Program-made: the position numbers and the translations under genes
Shown: positions 1 through 5,456 of the stretch, in pieces
Numbering within the stretch: the first letter of the stretch is position 1
Layout of the letters: each line of letters starts with the position of its first letter
Assembly (NCBI GenBank): GCA_023390675.1
Contig: JAEWCK010000325.1
Location: forward strand, 1-5,456
Direction: 5' to 3'
DNA: 5,456 nt
From: Pseudomonadota bacterium
GTDB lineage: Bacteria; Pseudomonadota; Alphaproteobacteria; Sphingomonadales; Sphingomonadaceae
Notes under the pieces: generated by a model
Database searches by the model: none
Told to the model about the DNA's origin: nothing
Seen by the model: only the letters and a program-made list of their open reading frames with translations

Positions 1-747
1 TCGCGCCGCCGGCGTGACGAGGTCGTCTATGACGAAACGCCGGTGACCACGGTGGTCGACGAGCCGGTTGTCGCGCCCCAGCCGATGCCAGTCGCCGAGC
101 CGATGCTTACCGCCCCGGCGATCGAGCCCGCCACGCCGGCTTATGCGGCGCCGCGCGTCGAGCCCGAAGTCGCCGCTGCCGCCGCGGCTACCATCGGCAC
201 TGCCGAGGAAGCCGAAATCAGCGAGCCCGATAAGGAGGACCTCGCCGGCATCGTCGACGCGCCCGCGCCGGTTTCGCGCCGCCCGTGGCTGGAACTGGGC
301 CTGCGCCCGGTCCGCGCCGGCACCACGCACGAGGAGGAAGCGGTCGTCGATATCGAGCTTACCGTCGGCAATTCGGGCGACACGCCCGCGAAGGACGTCC
401 GCATCTCGACCTTCATGCTGACCGAGGCGAGCGACACCGACATGGAGCGGCTGCTCACCGAGCATCGCGACGCGGCGGTCGAGCCGATGACGATCGAGCC
501 GGGCGAGGGCGCGCGGATCGACGCGCACCTTGCCGCGCCCAAGACCGAGGAGATGGGGCGCAGCTTCAACCCGATCGTGGTCGCCGAAGCGCGCTACACG
601 CTCCCCGACGGGCGCGAAGGCCGCACCTCGGCGGCGTTCCGGGTGGGCACCGCGCGCGAGACGGGCATCGGCCCGCTCGCCGCGACGCGCCCGCACGTCA
701 CCGAGACGGTCGATGCCGAGCTCTATGGCGAGCCCGAGCACGCCTGA
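1..747 (+). CDS. C-terminal part of a membrane-anchored protein with an Ig-like domain (5'-truncated by window edge)
   Basis: The frame is open from base 1, so the gene starts outside the window; 248 residues and a TGA stop are visible. A GTG at 43 could be read as a start, but coding-like sequence continues upstream of it with no ribosome site, so I treat it as internal. The visible part begins Ser-Arg-Arg-Arg-Arg, as expected just after a transmembrane helix. A low-complexity linker rich in Pro, Ala, Val and Glu follows to about residue 90. From Arg-Pro-Trp-Leu-Glu (residues 94-98) to about 220 there is an alternating hydrophobic pattern with 'ELTVGNSGDTPAKDVRIS', resembling beta-sandwich (CARDB/Ig-like) folds. 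The ending is acidic. I recall the combination signal peptide, Pro-rich region, TM, Arg cluster and 'RPWL' beta domain from uncharacterised sphingomonad proteins; this is from memory, not a search. Function is unknown. If the arginines mark the inner face, the domain is cytoplasmic. The fragment at the right edge is a probable paralogue. The gene is followed by a strong terminator. Confidence 0.8.
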   Translation, partial: SRRRRDEVVYDETPVTTVVDEPVVAPQPMPVAEPMLTAPAIEPATPAYAAPRVEPEVAAAAAATIGTAEEAEISEPDKEDLAGIVDAPAPVSRRPWLELGLRPVRAGTTHEEEAVVDIELTVGNSGDTPAKDVRISTFMLTEASDTDMERLLTEHRDAAVEPMTIEPGEGARIDAHLAAPKTEEMGRSFNPIVVAEARYTLPDGREGRTSAAFRVGTARETGIGPLAATRPHVTETVDAELYGEPEHA

Positions 748-772
748 CATCGGGCGGAAATATCAGGGTCGC

Positions 773-813
773 AGGGCCCGCCCTTCGAACGCGAGGGGCG
801 GGCCCTTTCATTT
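773..813 (+). terminator. Rho-independent terminator after the left-edge gene
   Basis: A perfect 11-bp inverted repeat, AGGGCCCGCCC (773-783) with GGGCGGGCCCT (796-806), starts 26 bases after the TGA of the left-edge gene. The stem can extend inward by a T-G wobble, a T-A and a C-G pair, leaving a 6-base loop (787-792). It is followed by TTTCATTT (806-813), a short interrupted T tract on the plus strand. This should end transcription of the left-edge gene and separates it from the hydrolase, whose start codon is 49 bases further on. Confidence 0.88.
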
Positions 814-850
814 GATACGAGTTTGGGCCTATCGACTCGCGCATCCAGAC

Positions 851-856
851 AGGGAG
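851..856 (+). promoter_or_regulatory. Ribosome binding site fixing the hydrolase start
   Basis: AGGGAG lies 6 bases before the ATG at 863. The same frame is open upstream to about 530, running through the terminator, and could be mis-called as a much longer protein. This Shine-Dalgarno sequence, plus the signal peptide that begins exactly at the ATG, decides the start. Confidence 0.8.
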
Positions 857-862
857 TCGTTC

Positions 863-2788
863 ATGAACAAGTCGCTGATCGCTCTGCTCGCCGCCACGGC
901 GTTGATCCCCGCCACCGCTTATGCCCAGCAGTCGCCGGCCGACTTCAACGACATTCCGGCCAATTTCTCGCCGCCGCCGCAGCCTTCGGACTTCATCAAG
1001 CGCGAAGTGATGATCCCGATGCGCGACGGAGTGAAGCTCTACACCGTGATCGTCATCCCCAAGGGCGCGAAGAACGCGCCGATCCTCTTCACCCGCACGC
1101 CGTACAACGCCGCGGGGCGCGTCAAGCGCAGCGACACGGGCAAGATGATCAACGCGCTGCCCGAAGGCGACGAGGTGTTCGTCAGGAACGGCTATATCCG
1201 CGTGTTCCAGGACATCCGCGGCAAGTACAAGTCCGAGGGCGAATACGTCATCACGCGTCCGCCGGTCGGGCCGCTCAATCCCACCAAGGTCGATCACACC
1301 ACCGACGCGTGGGATTCGATCGACTGGATGGTGAAGAACATCCCCGAGACCAACGGCAAGGTCGGCATGCTCGGCTCGAGCTATGAGGGCTTCACCGTCG
1401 TCATGGCGCTGCTCAACCCGCATCCGGCGCTCAAGGTAGCGGCGCCCGAGAGCCCGATGATCGACGGCTGGATGGGCGACGACTGGTTCCATTACGGCGC
1501 GTTCCGCCTCGCCAATATCGGCTGGATCGGCGCGCAGACCGGCTACAAGGGCGACGGCAAGGCGCCGTACCGGCCCGACTGGGACGATTACGACACTTTC
1601 CGCAAGGTCGGATCGGCCGGGGATTGGGCCAAGCAGTTCGGCTACGACCAGCTTCCGGCGTGGAACAAGATGTCGCAGCACGTCGCCTATGACGAGTTCT
1701 GGCAGGAGCAGGCACTCGACAAGCTGATCGCGAAGAATCCCTCGAACGTCCCGACGCTGTGGGAGCAGGGCATCTGGGATCACGAGGACATGTACGGCGC
1801 GATCCACTCGTGGGAGGCGATGCAGAAGACGCCGGCGGCCGACAGGAACTTCCTGCTGATGGGCCCGTGGCGCCATTCGGGCTTCAACTATAACGGCTCG
1901 AGCCTCGGCGTGCTCAATTTCGAGGGGGACACCGCGCTCCAGGCGCGCCGCGACATCCTGCTGCCGTTCTTCAACGCGTATCTGAAGGACGGCGCGCCGC
2001 CCTTCACGCCGGCCAAGGCCAGCTTCTACAACACCGGCGAGAACCGCTGGGAATATCTGAGCAAATGGCCGCTCGCCTGCGACGACGGGTGCGACACCAG
2101 GCTCACGCCGATCTATCTCGCGCCCAAGGAAGGGCTGAGCTTCGACAAGCCCGGCGCGGGCTCGGACTCCTATGTCTCGGATCCCGCCAAGCCGGTCCCG
2201 CATCTGCCGCGCCCGGTCAATTTCCAGGACGGCCGCTGGTCGACCTATCTCGTCACCGACCAGCGCTTCGTCGACGGCCGGCCCGATGTGATGACCTATG
2301 CGACCGAGCCGCTGACCGCACCGGTCCGCGTCTCGGGCGCGCCGCTCGCCGACATCTTCGCCAAGACGACGGGCACCGACGGCGATTTCGTCGTCAAGGT
2401 GATCGACGTCTATCCCGACGAAGTGGCGGGAAAGAAGGAGATGGGCGGGTTCCAGCTGCCGATCGCGCTCGACATCTTCCGCGGACGCTATCGCAACAGC
2501 TTCTCGAAGCCCGAGCCGATCCCGGCGAACAAGGTGCAGGAATACAAGTTCCGCCTGCCCACGGTGAACCACGTCTTCCAGCCGGGGCACCGGATCATGA
2601 TCCAGGTCCAGTCGAGCCTGTTCCCGGTCTATGACCGCAACCCGCAGAAATACGTGCCCAACATCTTCTTCGCCAAGCCCGAAGACTATCAGAAGGCGAC
2701 GGTGACGCTGATGTATGGCGGCGCGCAATCGAGCAGCGTGCTGCTGCCGGTGGTGCCGCTCGACCAGTCGGCGGTGGAGGCCAAGTAG
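863..2788 (+). CDS. Secreted alpha-amino acid ester hydrolase (CocE/NonD family serine hydrolase)
   Basis: A 641-residue protein, close to the usual 615-670 of the family. Enzymes of this group hydrolyse, or transfer the acyl group from, esters and amides of alpha-amino acids, including beta-lactams such as ampicillin and cephalexin; the natural substrate is not established. A signal peptide (residues 1-21, ending Ala-Tyr-Ala before Gln-Gln) predicts export to the periplasm. The order is: alpha/beta-hydrolase core from about 45, with oxyanion-hole Tyr81 in 'TRTPY'; nucleophile elbow GSSYEG with Ser173; helical cap about 195-290; catalytic Asp306 in 'WEQGIWDHEDM'; catalytic His338 in 'GPWRHSG'; and a C-terminal jelly-roll (PepX_C type) about 400-635. 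Asp207, Glu308 and Asp309 fit the carboxylate cluster that binds the substrate amino group in characterised members (Xanthomonas citri, Acetobacter turbidans aehA). Cys406 and Cys410 may form a disulfide. The gene stands alone after a terminator and converges on the acyltransferase. Alternatives are a plain CocE-type esterase or glutaryl-7-ACA-acylase-type annotation; the conserved residues argue for the amino acid ester group. Confidence 0.93.
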   Translation: MNKSLIALLAATALIPATAYAQQSPADFNDIPANFSPPPQPSDFIKREVMIPMRDGVKLYTVIVIPKGAKNAPILFTRTPYNAAGRVKRSDTGKMINALPEGDEVFVRNGYIRVFQDIRGKYKSEGEYVITRPPVGPLNPTKVDHTTDAWDSIDWMVKNIPETNGKVGMLGSSYEGFTVVMALLNPHPALKVAAPESPMIDGWMGDDWFHYGAFRLANIGWIGAQTGYKGDGKAPYRPDWDDYDTFRKVGSAGDWAKQFGYDQLPAWNKMSQHVAYDEFWQEQALDKLIAKNPSNVPTLWEQGIWDHEDMYGAIHSWEAMQKTPAADRNFLLMGPWRHSGFNYNGSSLGVLNFEGDTALQARRDILLPFFNAYLKDGAPPFTPAKASFYNTGENRWEYLSKWPLACDDGCDTRLTPIYLAPKEGLSFDKPGAGSDSYVSDPAKPVPHLPRPVNFQDGRWSTYLVTDQRFVDGRPDVMTYATEPLTAPVRVSGAPLADIFAKTTGTDGDFVVKVIDVYPDEVAGKKEMGGFQLPIALDIFRGRYRNSFSKPEPIPANKVQEYKFRLPTVNHVFQPGHRIMIQVQSSLFPVYDRNPQKYVPNIFFAKPEDYQKATVTLMYGGAQSSSVLLPVVPLDQSAVEAK

Positions 2789-4783
2789 CTAGCCGCGCAG
2801 CGACAGGATCGTGCGGCGCAAATCTGCATATATCCTGTCGTTGCCGAGCCCGCTCGGATGGTCGCCATCGAAGAACAGCGGCCGCCCCCCGGGCAGCGCC
2901 TCGCACGGGTCGCGGGGGCAGAGCAGCGGCAGCGGATCCCACACCGCGGTTCCGGGAACGCTCGCCGAGAGCGCGCGCATGCCCCGCACCACCTTGCGGC
3001 GGCGCGCGAGCATGTCGTCTTGTCTGATCGTCAGGCCGTGGCAGATCGGATTGGCGGCGTTGAACCAGTCGACGCAGCGGAAGGTCGGGCTCGGGAAGAG
3101 CGGCTTGGGCGCTTCGAGCAGGATATGTGCGCCGCTCGCGCCCAACCTGGTGAACAGCGCCTTCGCTTCGTCGAACGCCTGTGGCGAGACTGCGTCGTCG
3201 TGCGGGCCGATCAGGTCGCGGTCGTTGTCGAACTGGTTGGTGATGCGGGTTATGCGCAGGCCCGGCAGGAAGACGACATCGCCCGGCCCGGCCGCGCCGC
3301 GGATATCGGCCTCGACTGCGTCGTAGAAGCCTTTGCACCTCGGCCGCGAAGCCTGCGTCTCGATCAATCGCAAATAGGGGCAGCCCGCGCGGAAATAGAT
3401 GCGCACCTCCGCGCCGGTCTCCGCAGCGAGCTGGCGCAGCGCCGGGACATAGGCGAGCGCATGCGAATCCCCCGGCACGAACAGGCGGAAGCCGCCGCGG
3501 CAGCCGGTCGTCCATCCGGTCGCCTTGCCGCCGCCGAGGCTGCGGGACTGCGGAGCCAGTGCGCAATGGCTCTTCGCCGGATCGAGTGGCCGTGTCTCCT
3601 CGGCGTACCATGCGACGCGGTCTCGCGTGACGCTGAGCGTAATCTTGTCGTGCAGCGCGATCATCGACTGCGCGGCACCCGCCGATAGCAGAACCGTTCC
3701 GATCGCCCACCAAACCACGCGCCCCCGGGGCATCGCGGCGATGCGCGGGCTCCCGCGCAGCGGCCTTTCGACGAGCAGATACGAAGCGGTGGCGAGCAGC
3801 GTCGCGATGCCGAGCGCGAGCAGCTGGAGCGGCAGCGTGTGGAGCCCGCAGGTCCAGCGGAACAGCACGAAGACGGGCCAGTGCCACAGGTACAGCGAAT
3901 AAGAGAGCAACCCCACCGCCACCATCGGTTGCCCGGCCAGCGCGCGCGGGGCGCGGTCTGCGACGATCGCCATGATCAGCGCGCCGGTTCCTGCCATCGG
4001 CAGCAGCGCGAACGGGAAGGGGAAAAGCGGTCCCTCGGGCGCGGCGAAGCCGCCCGCGATCAGCACCAGTCCGAGCGGCGCGAGCCAGCCGCGCGCCACG
4101 GCCCAATCGCGCCATCGCTCGCGCGTCAGGCAGAGCAGCATGCCAGCGCCCAGCTCCCAGAAGCGCGCGAAGATCAGGTAGAAGGCGAATTTGGCCGCAA
4201 CCGCCGCGAGCGCCGCGCAGATCAGCAGCGAGCAGGCGGAGAGGATCGCCACCAGCCGCACTGCCTTCGGTCCGGCGTTAAGCCGCTGGTGCCAATAGAG
4301 AATGAAGGGGAAAGCGAGGTAGAATTGCTCTTCCACGCCCAGCGACCAGGTGTGGGTGAAGGGATTGTACGCCGCCTGCGGGCCGAAATAGCTGTCGGTA
4401 TCGGTCGCCAGCACGATGTTGCTGAGGCCGAAGAACGCGAAGCGGCCGACCTGCGCGAGGCTGTTGCTGAGCCACGCATCGGGAATGAAGAGCTGCGCCG
4501 CGAGGAAGGTCGCGAGCAGCATCGCCACCAGCGCCGGCATGATCCGCATCAGCCGCCGCGCGTAGAAATAAGCCGCAAGCTGCCCCAGGCTCACGAACTC
4601 GCGGCCGAGCAGCGATCCGGTCACGACGAAGCCCGAGATCACGAAGAAGATGTCGACGCCGGTGAACCCGCCCGGCAGCACGCCCGGCCAGAGGTGGAAG
4701 AGGATCACCGATACGACCGCCACGGCGCGCAGCCCGTCGATCGCCGGAATATAGCCGAGGCCGCGGCCCGCTCGTTCGCTCAC
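2789..4783 (-). CDS. OafA/YrhL-type membrane O-acyltransferase with C-terminal SGNH domain
   Basis: A 664-residue inner-membrane protein of the acyltransferase-3 family, which moves acyl (often acetyl) groups across the membrane onto surface glycans such as LPS O-antigen or exopolysaccharide. The N-terminal half has about ten membrane helices and the family's conserved points: Arg19 and His30 spaced R-x10-H, FFVISG (46-51), YARRLMRIMP (74-83), TWSLGVEEQFYL (145-156), SYSLYLWHWP (294-303) and VERPLR (338-343). An extra helix at about 357-375 leads to a periplasmic SGNH domain with GDSH at 438-441 (Ser440 nucleophile) and a D-x-x-H pair, Asp639 and His642, near the end. I could not assign the block III Asn. 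All eight cysteines beyond residue 375 are in this domain, suggesting disulfides. The GTG start at 4783 was chosen for its Shine-Dalgarno site and because the motif region begins directly after it. The frame is open to an ATG at 4903, but that adds 40 low-complexity residues and overlaps the divergent gene. No glycan synthesis genes are in view, so the acceptor is unknown. Confidence 0.93.
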   Translation of the reverse strand: MSERAGRGLGYIPAIDGLRAVAVVSVILFHLWPGVLPGGFTGVDIFFVISGFVVTGSLLGREFVSLGQLAAYFYARRLMRIMPALVAMLLATFLAAQLFIPDAWLSNSLAQVGRFAFFGLSNIVLATDTDSYFGPQAAYNPFTHTWSLGVEEQFYLAFPFILYWHQRLNAGPKAVRLVAILSACSLLICAALAAVAAKFAFYLIFARFWELGAGMLLCLTRERWRDWAVARGWLAPLGLVLIAGGFAAPEGPLFPFPFALLPMAGTGALIMAIVADRAPRALAGQPMVAVGLLSYSLYLWHWPVFVLFRWTCGLHTLPLQLLALGIATLLATASYLLVERPLRGSPRIAAMPRGRVVWWAIGTVLLSAGAAQSMIALHDKITLSVTRDRVAWYAEETRPLDPAKSHCALAPQSRSLGGGKATGWTTGCRGGFRLFVPGDSHALAYVPALRQLAAETGAEVRIYFRAGCPYLRLIETQASRPRCKGFYDAVEADIRGAAGPGDVVFLPGLRITRITNQFDNDRDLIGPHDDAVSPQAFDEAKALFTRLGASGAHILLEAPKPLFPSPTFRCVDWFNAANPICHGLTIRQDDMLARRRKVVRGMRALSASVPGTAVWDPLPLLCPRDPCEALPGGRPLFFDGDHPSGLGNDRIYADLRRTILSLRG
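2801..2840. repeat. Inverted repeat at the junction of the convergent genes
   Basis: CGACAGGAT (2801-2809) is exactly inverted as ATCCTGTCG (2832-2840), separated by 22 bases. On the outer side it extends by a G-T wobble and an A-T pair (2799-2800 with 2841-2842). It lies inside the last codons of the acyltransferase and begins 12 bases after the hydrolase stop. No T tract follows on either strand, so it is not a classical intrinsic terminator. It could still form a 3'-end hairpin protecting or halting one or both convergent transcripts, or be chance. Confidence 0.4.
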
Positions 4784-4926
4784 ACCTGCTCCCTTTGGCG
4801 CGGGGCTTAGGCGAGCGCCGCCGCCGCGACAATCGCTCGTCGGTCGTCGGCGAGGCGCGGCTGACGCGCGACTAGCCGCGGACGATGTGCAGCCGCGGTT
4901 CATCTTCGCGGCTTAGTGTCTTGTTC
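4784..4926. other. Divergent intergenic region between acyltransferase and right-edge gene
   Basis: This spacer of about 140 bp must hold the promoters of two divergent genes. No convincing -35/-10 pair can be read by eye in this GC-rich stretch. The best minus-strand candidate is TTGTCG near 4829-4834, but it lacks a good -10. An 8-base direct repeat AGCCGCGG (4874-4881 and 4891-4898) is present. An in-frame TAG at 4873-4875 closes the right-edge reading frame upstream, so its start must be the ATG at 4885, the TTG at 4921 or the GTG at 4927. If the ATG is used, the spacer ends at 4884. Confidence 0.55.
4789..4795 (-). promoter_or_regulatory. Ribosome binding site deciding the acyltransferase start
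   Basis: Read on the minus strand this is AAGGGAG, 5 bases before the GTG at 4783-4781. It supports the 664-residue start over the ATG 40 codons upstream, which lacks a comparable site. Confidence 0.72.
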
Positions 4927-5456
4927 GTGAAGTCAGGCAGGCACGCGATCGGGGCGCTGGCGGGGCTCGCCGTCGCGGCGGCTGCCGCACCGCTGGCGCG
5001 CGCCCAGAACCAGGCTGCTCCGTCGCCATCGCCCGCGCCAAGCCCTGCGCCCTCGCGCACGCCCAGCGAGTTCACCTTGCCCGGCGTGGTACCCGAGCGC
5101 TTCAGCCTCGGCGGCCAGACGCCGACGCCCGCGCCCGCGCCGACTCCTTCGGCAACCCCGACGCCTGCGCCAGCCGGCGCCGCGCCGCGCGCGCCTGCGG
5201 AAACGGTCCGCCGCCAGCCCGCTTCCGTCCCCACGTCCGCACCCGCGCCGACACCCACCCACATTCCCGCCGCCACGGCGACCTTCACGCCGCCGGCGGT
5301 GACCCCTTCGGCAGTCGCCACGCCGCTTGCGCAGCCCGTTCCCCCGCCCGCACCTGCGGCGGAACCCTCGGGGACTGCGCCGTGGCTATGGGGCCTGCTC
5401 GGCGCGGCAGTGACGGCGCTGCTCGGCCTCGGCGGCTGGCTCGTGCTGCGCCGCCG
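4927..5456 (+). CDS. N-terminal part of a signal-peptide, proline-rich, single-TM protein (3'-truncated by window edge)
   Basis: The frame stays open to the right edge, giving 176 visible residues from the GTG at 4927. A typical signal peptide (residues 1-26: Lys and Arg, a hydrophobic Gly/Ala/Leu core, then Ala-Arg-Ala before Gln-Asn) is followed by a region of about 126 residues that is roughly 29% proline, mostly Ala-Pro, Thr-Pro and Ser-Pro pairs. Its one less repetitive patch is 'SEFTLPGVVPERFSLGG'. A transmembrane helix, Trp153 to Leu174, ends in Arg-Arg at the window edge. Topology: disordered Pro-rich part in the periplasm, arginines at the inner face, the rest presumably cytoplasmic. 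I chose GTG because it gives a clean signal peptide. The in-frame ATG at 4885 would add 14 Ser/Arg-rich residues and cannot be excluded, as neither start has a good ribosome site. The visible architecture is what would be expected upstream of the left-edge gene fragment, so the two may be paralogues. Function is unknown. Confidence 0.78.
   Translation, partial: MKSGRHAIGALAGLAVAAAAAPLARAQNQAAPSPSPAPSPAPSRTPSEFTLPGVVPERFSLGGQTPTPAPAPTPSATPTPAPAGAAPRAPAETVRRQPASVPTSAPAPTPTHIPAATATFTPPAVTPSAVATPLAQPVPPPAPAAEPSGTAPWLWGLLGAAVTALLGLGGWLVLRR

Noticed and set aside
812..840. A sigma-70 promoter for the hydrolase from TTGATA at 812
   Set aside because: At 16-18 bases of spacing there is no acceptable -10. 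TATCGA at 830 is only 12 bases away and a weak match.
530..862. N-terminal extension of the hydrolase frame by 111 codons
   Set aside because: It runs out of frame through the left-edge gene and across the terminator. The signal peptide and AGGGAG site place the start at 863.
698..2728. A 676-codon open frame on the minus strand opposite the hydrolase
   Set aside because: Its translation is Arg/Ala/Asp/Val-rich with no domain motif, as is typical of antisense shadows in GC-rich genes. The plus-strand frame carries a complete, recognisable enzyme.
2595..4115. A second long minus-strand frame (506 codons) overlapping the acyltransferase
   Set aside because: It is a frame-shifted shadow of the acyltransferase with low-complexity Arg/Ala-rich translation. 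The true frame has all family motifs.
3839..4810. A 323-codon plus-strand frame opposite the acyltransferase
   Set aside because: It is an antisense shadow dominated by Arg, Glu, Gln and His, with no recognisable domain or ribosome site.
4784..4903. N-terminal extension of the acyltransferase by 40 codons
   Set aside because: The added residues are low-complexity, lack a ribosome site and overlap the divergent gene. GTG at 4783 has a good Shine-Dalgarno sequence.
5116..5340. A tandem DNA repeat in the proline-rich region
   Set aside because: The Ala-Pro/Thr-Pro pairs are encoded by varied codons without a constant period, so this is protein low complexity rather than a DNA repeat array.
1..5456. 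The window being a small circle, with the right-edge gene continuing directly into the left-edge gene
   Set aside because: Joining base 5456 to base 1 puts the two frames out of register (18 codons plus 2 bases remain from 5401), and no plasmid replication or mobilisation gene is present. Two separate paralogues are the simpler reading.

Overview
The window is GC-rich (strong G/C bias at third codon positions) and looks like chromosomal DNA of an alphaproteobacterium, most likely a sphingomonad (Sphingomonas or a close relative). The assignment rests on codon bias and on the types of protein seen. In particular, both window edges carry pieces of a membrane protein architecture that I remember as common and uncharacterised in sphingomonads. 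No search could be run to confirm this.

Layout from left to right: (1) positions 1-747, plus strand, hold the C-terminal part of a gene cut by the left edge. It encodes an arginine cluster, an acidic Pro/Ala/Glu-rich linker and a C-terminal domain that reads like an immunoglobulin-type beta-sandwich. (2) Positions 773-813 hold a strong intrinsic terminator. (3) Positions 863-2788, plus strand, hold a complete secreted serine hydrolase of the CocE/NonD (X-Pro dipeptidyl-peptidase S15-like) superfamily. Its sequence matches the alpha-amino acid ester hydrolase (beta-lactam antibiotic acylase) subgroup, with the catalytic triad and the amino-group-binding carboxylates in place. (4) Positions 2789-4783, minus strand, hold a complete OafA/YrhL-type membrane O-acyltransferase (acyltransferase-3 domain) fused to a periplasmic SGNH domain. 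(5) A divergent spacer of about 140 bp follows. (6) Positions 4927-5456, plus strand, hold the N-terminal part of a gene cut by the right edge: signal peptide, proline-rich region, one transmembrane helix, then arginines.

The hydrolase and the acyltransferase are convergent and their stop codons touch (TAG|CTA, no spacer), so they do not share an operon. The hydrolase lies downstream of a terminator, which suggests its own transcription. The acyltransferase and the right-edge gene are divergent. A functional link between hydrolase and acyltransferase is not shown by the sequence. Both act outside the cytoplasm or at the membrane, one on esters or amides of small amino acids, the other on a surface glycan or lipid.

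The oddest point is the symmetry of the edges. The right-edge fragment ends at TM-Arg-Arg, and the left-edge fragment begins at Ser-Arg-Arg-Arg-Arg and continues as the expected cytoplasmic part. They appear to be complementary parts of two same-strand paralogues flanking the convergent pair. I see no mobile element, CRISPR array, RNA gene or clearly new defence-type system. No stretch over 300 bases lacks a gene.
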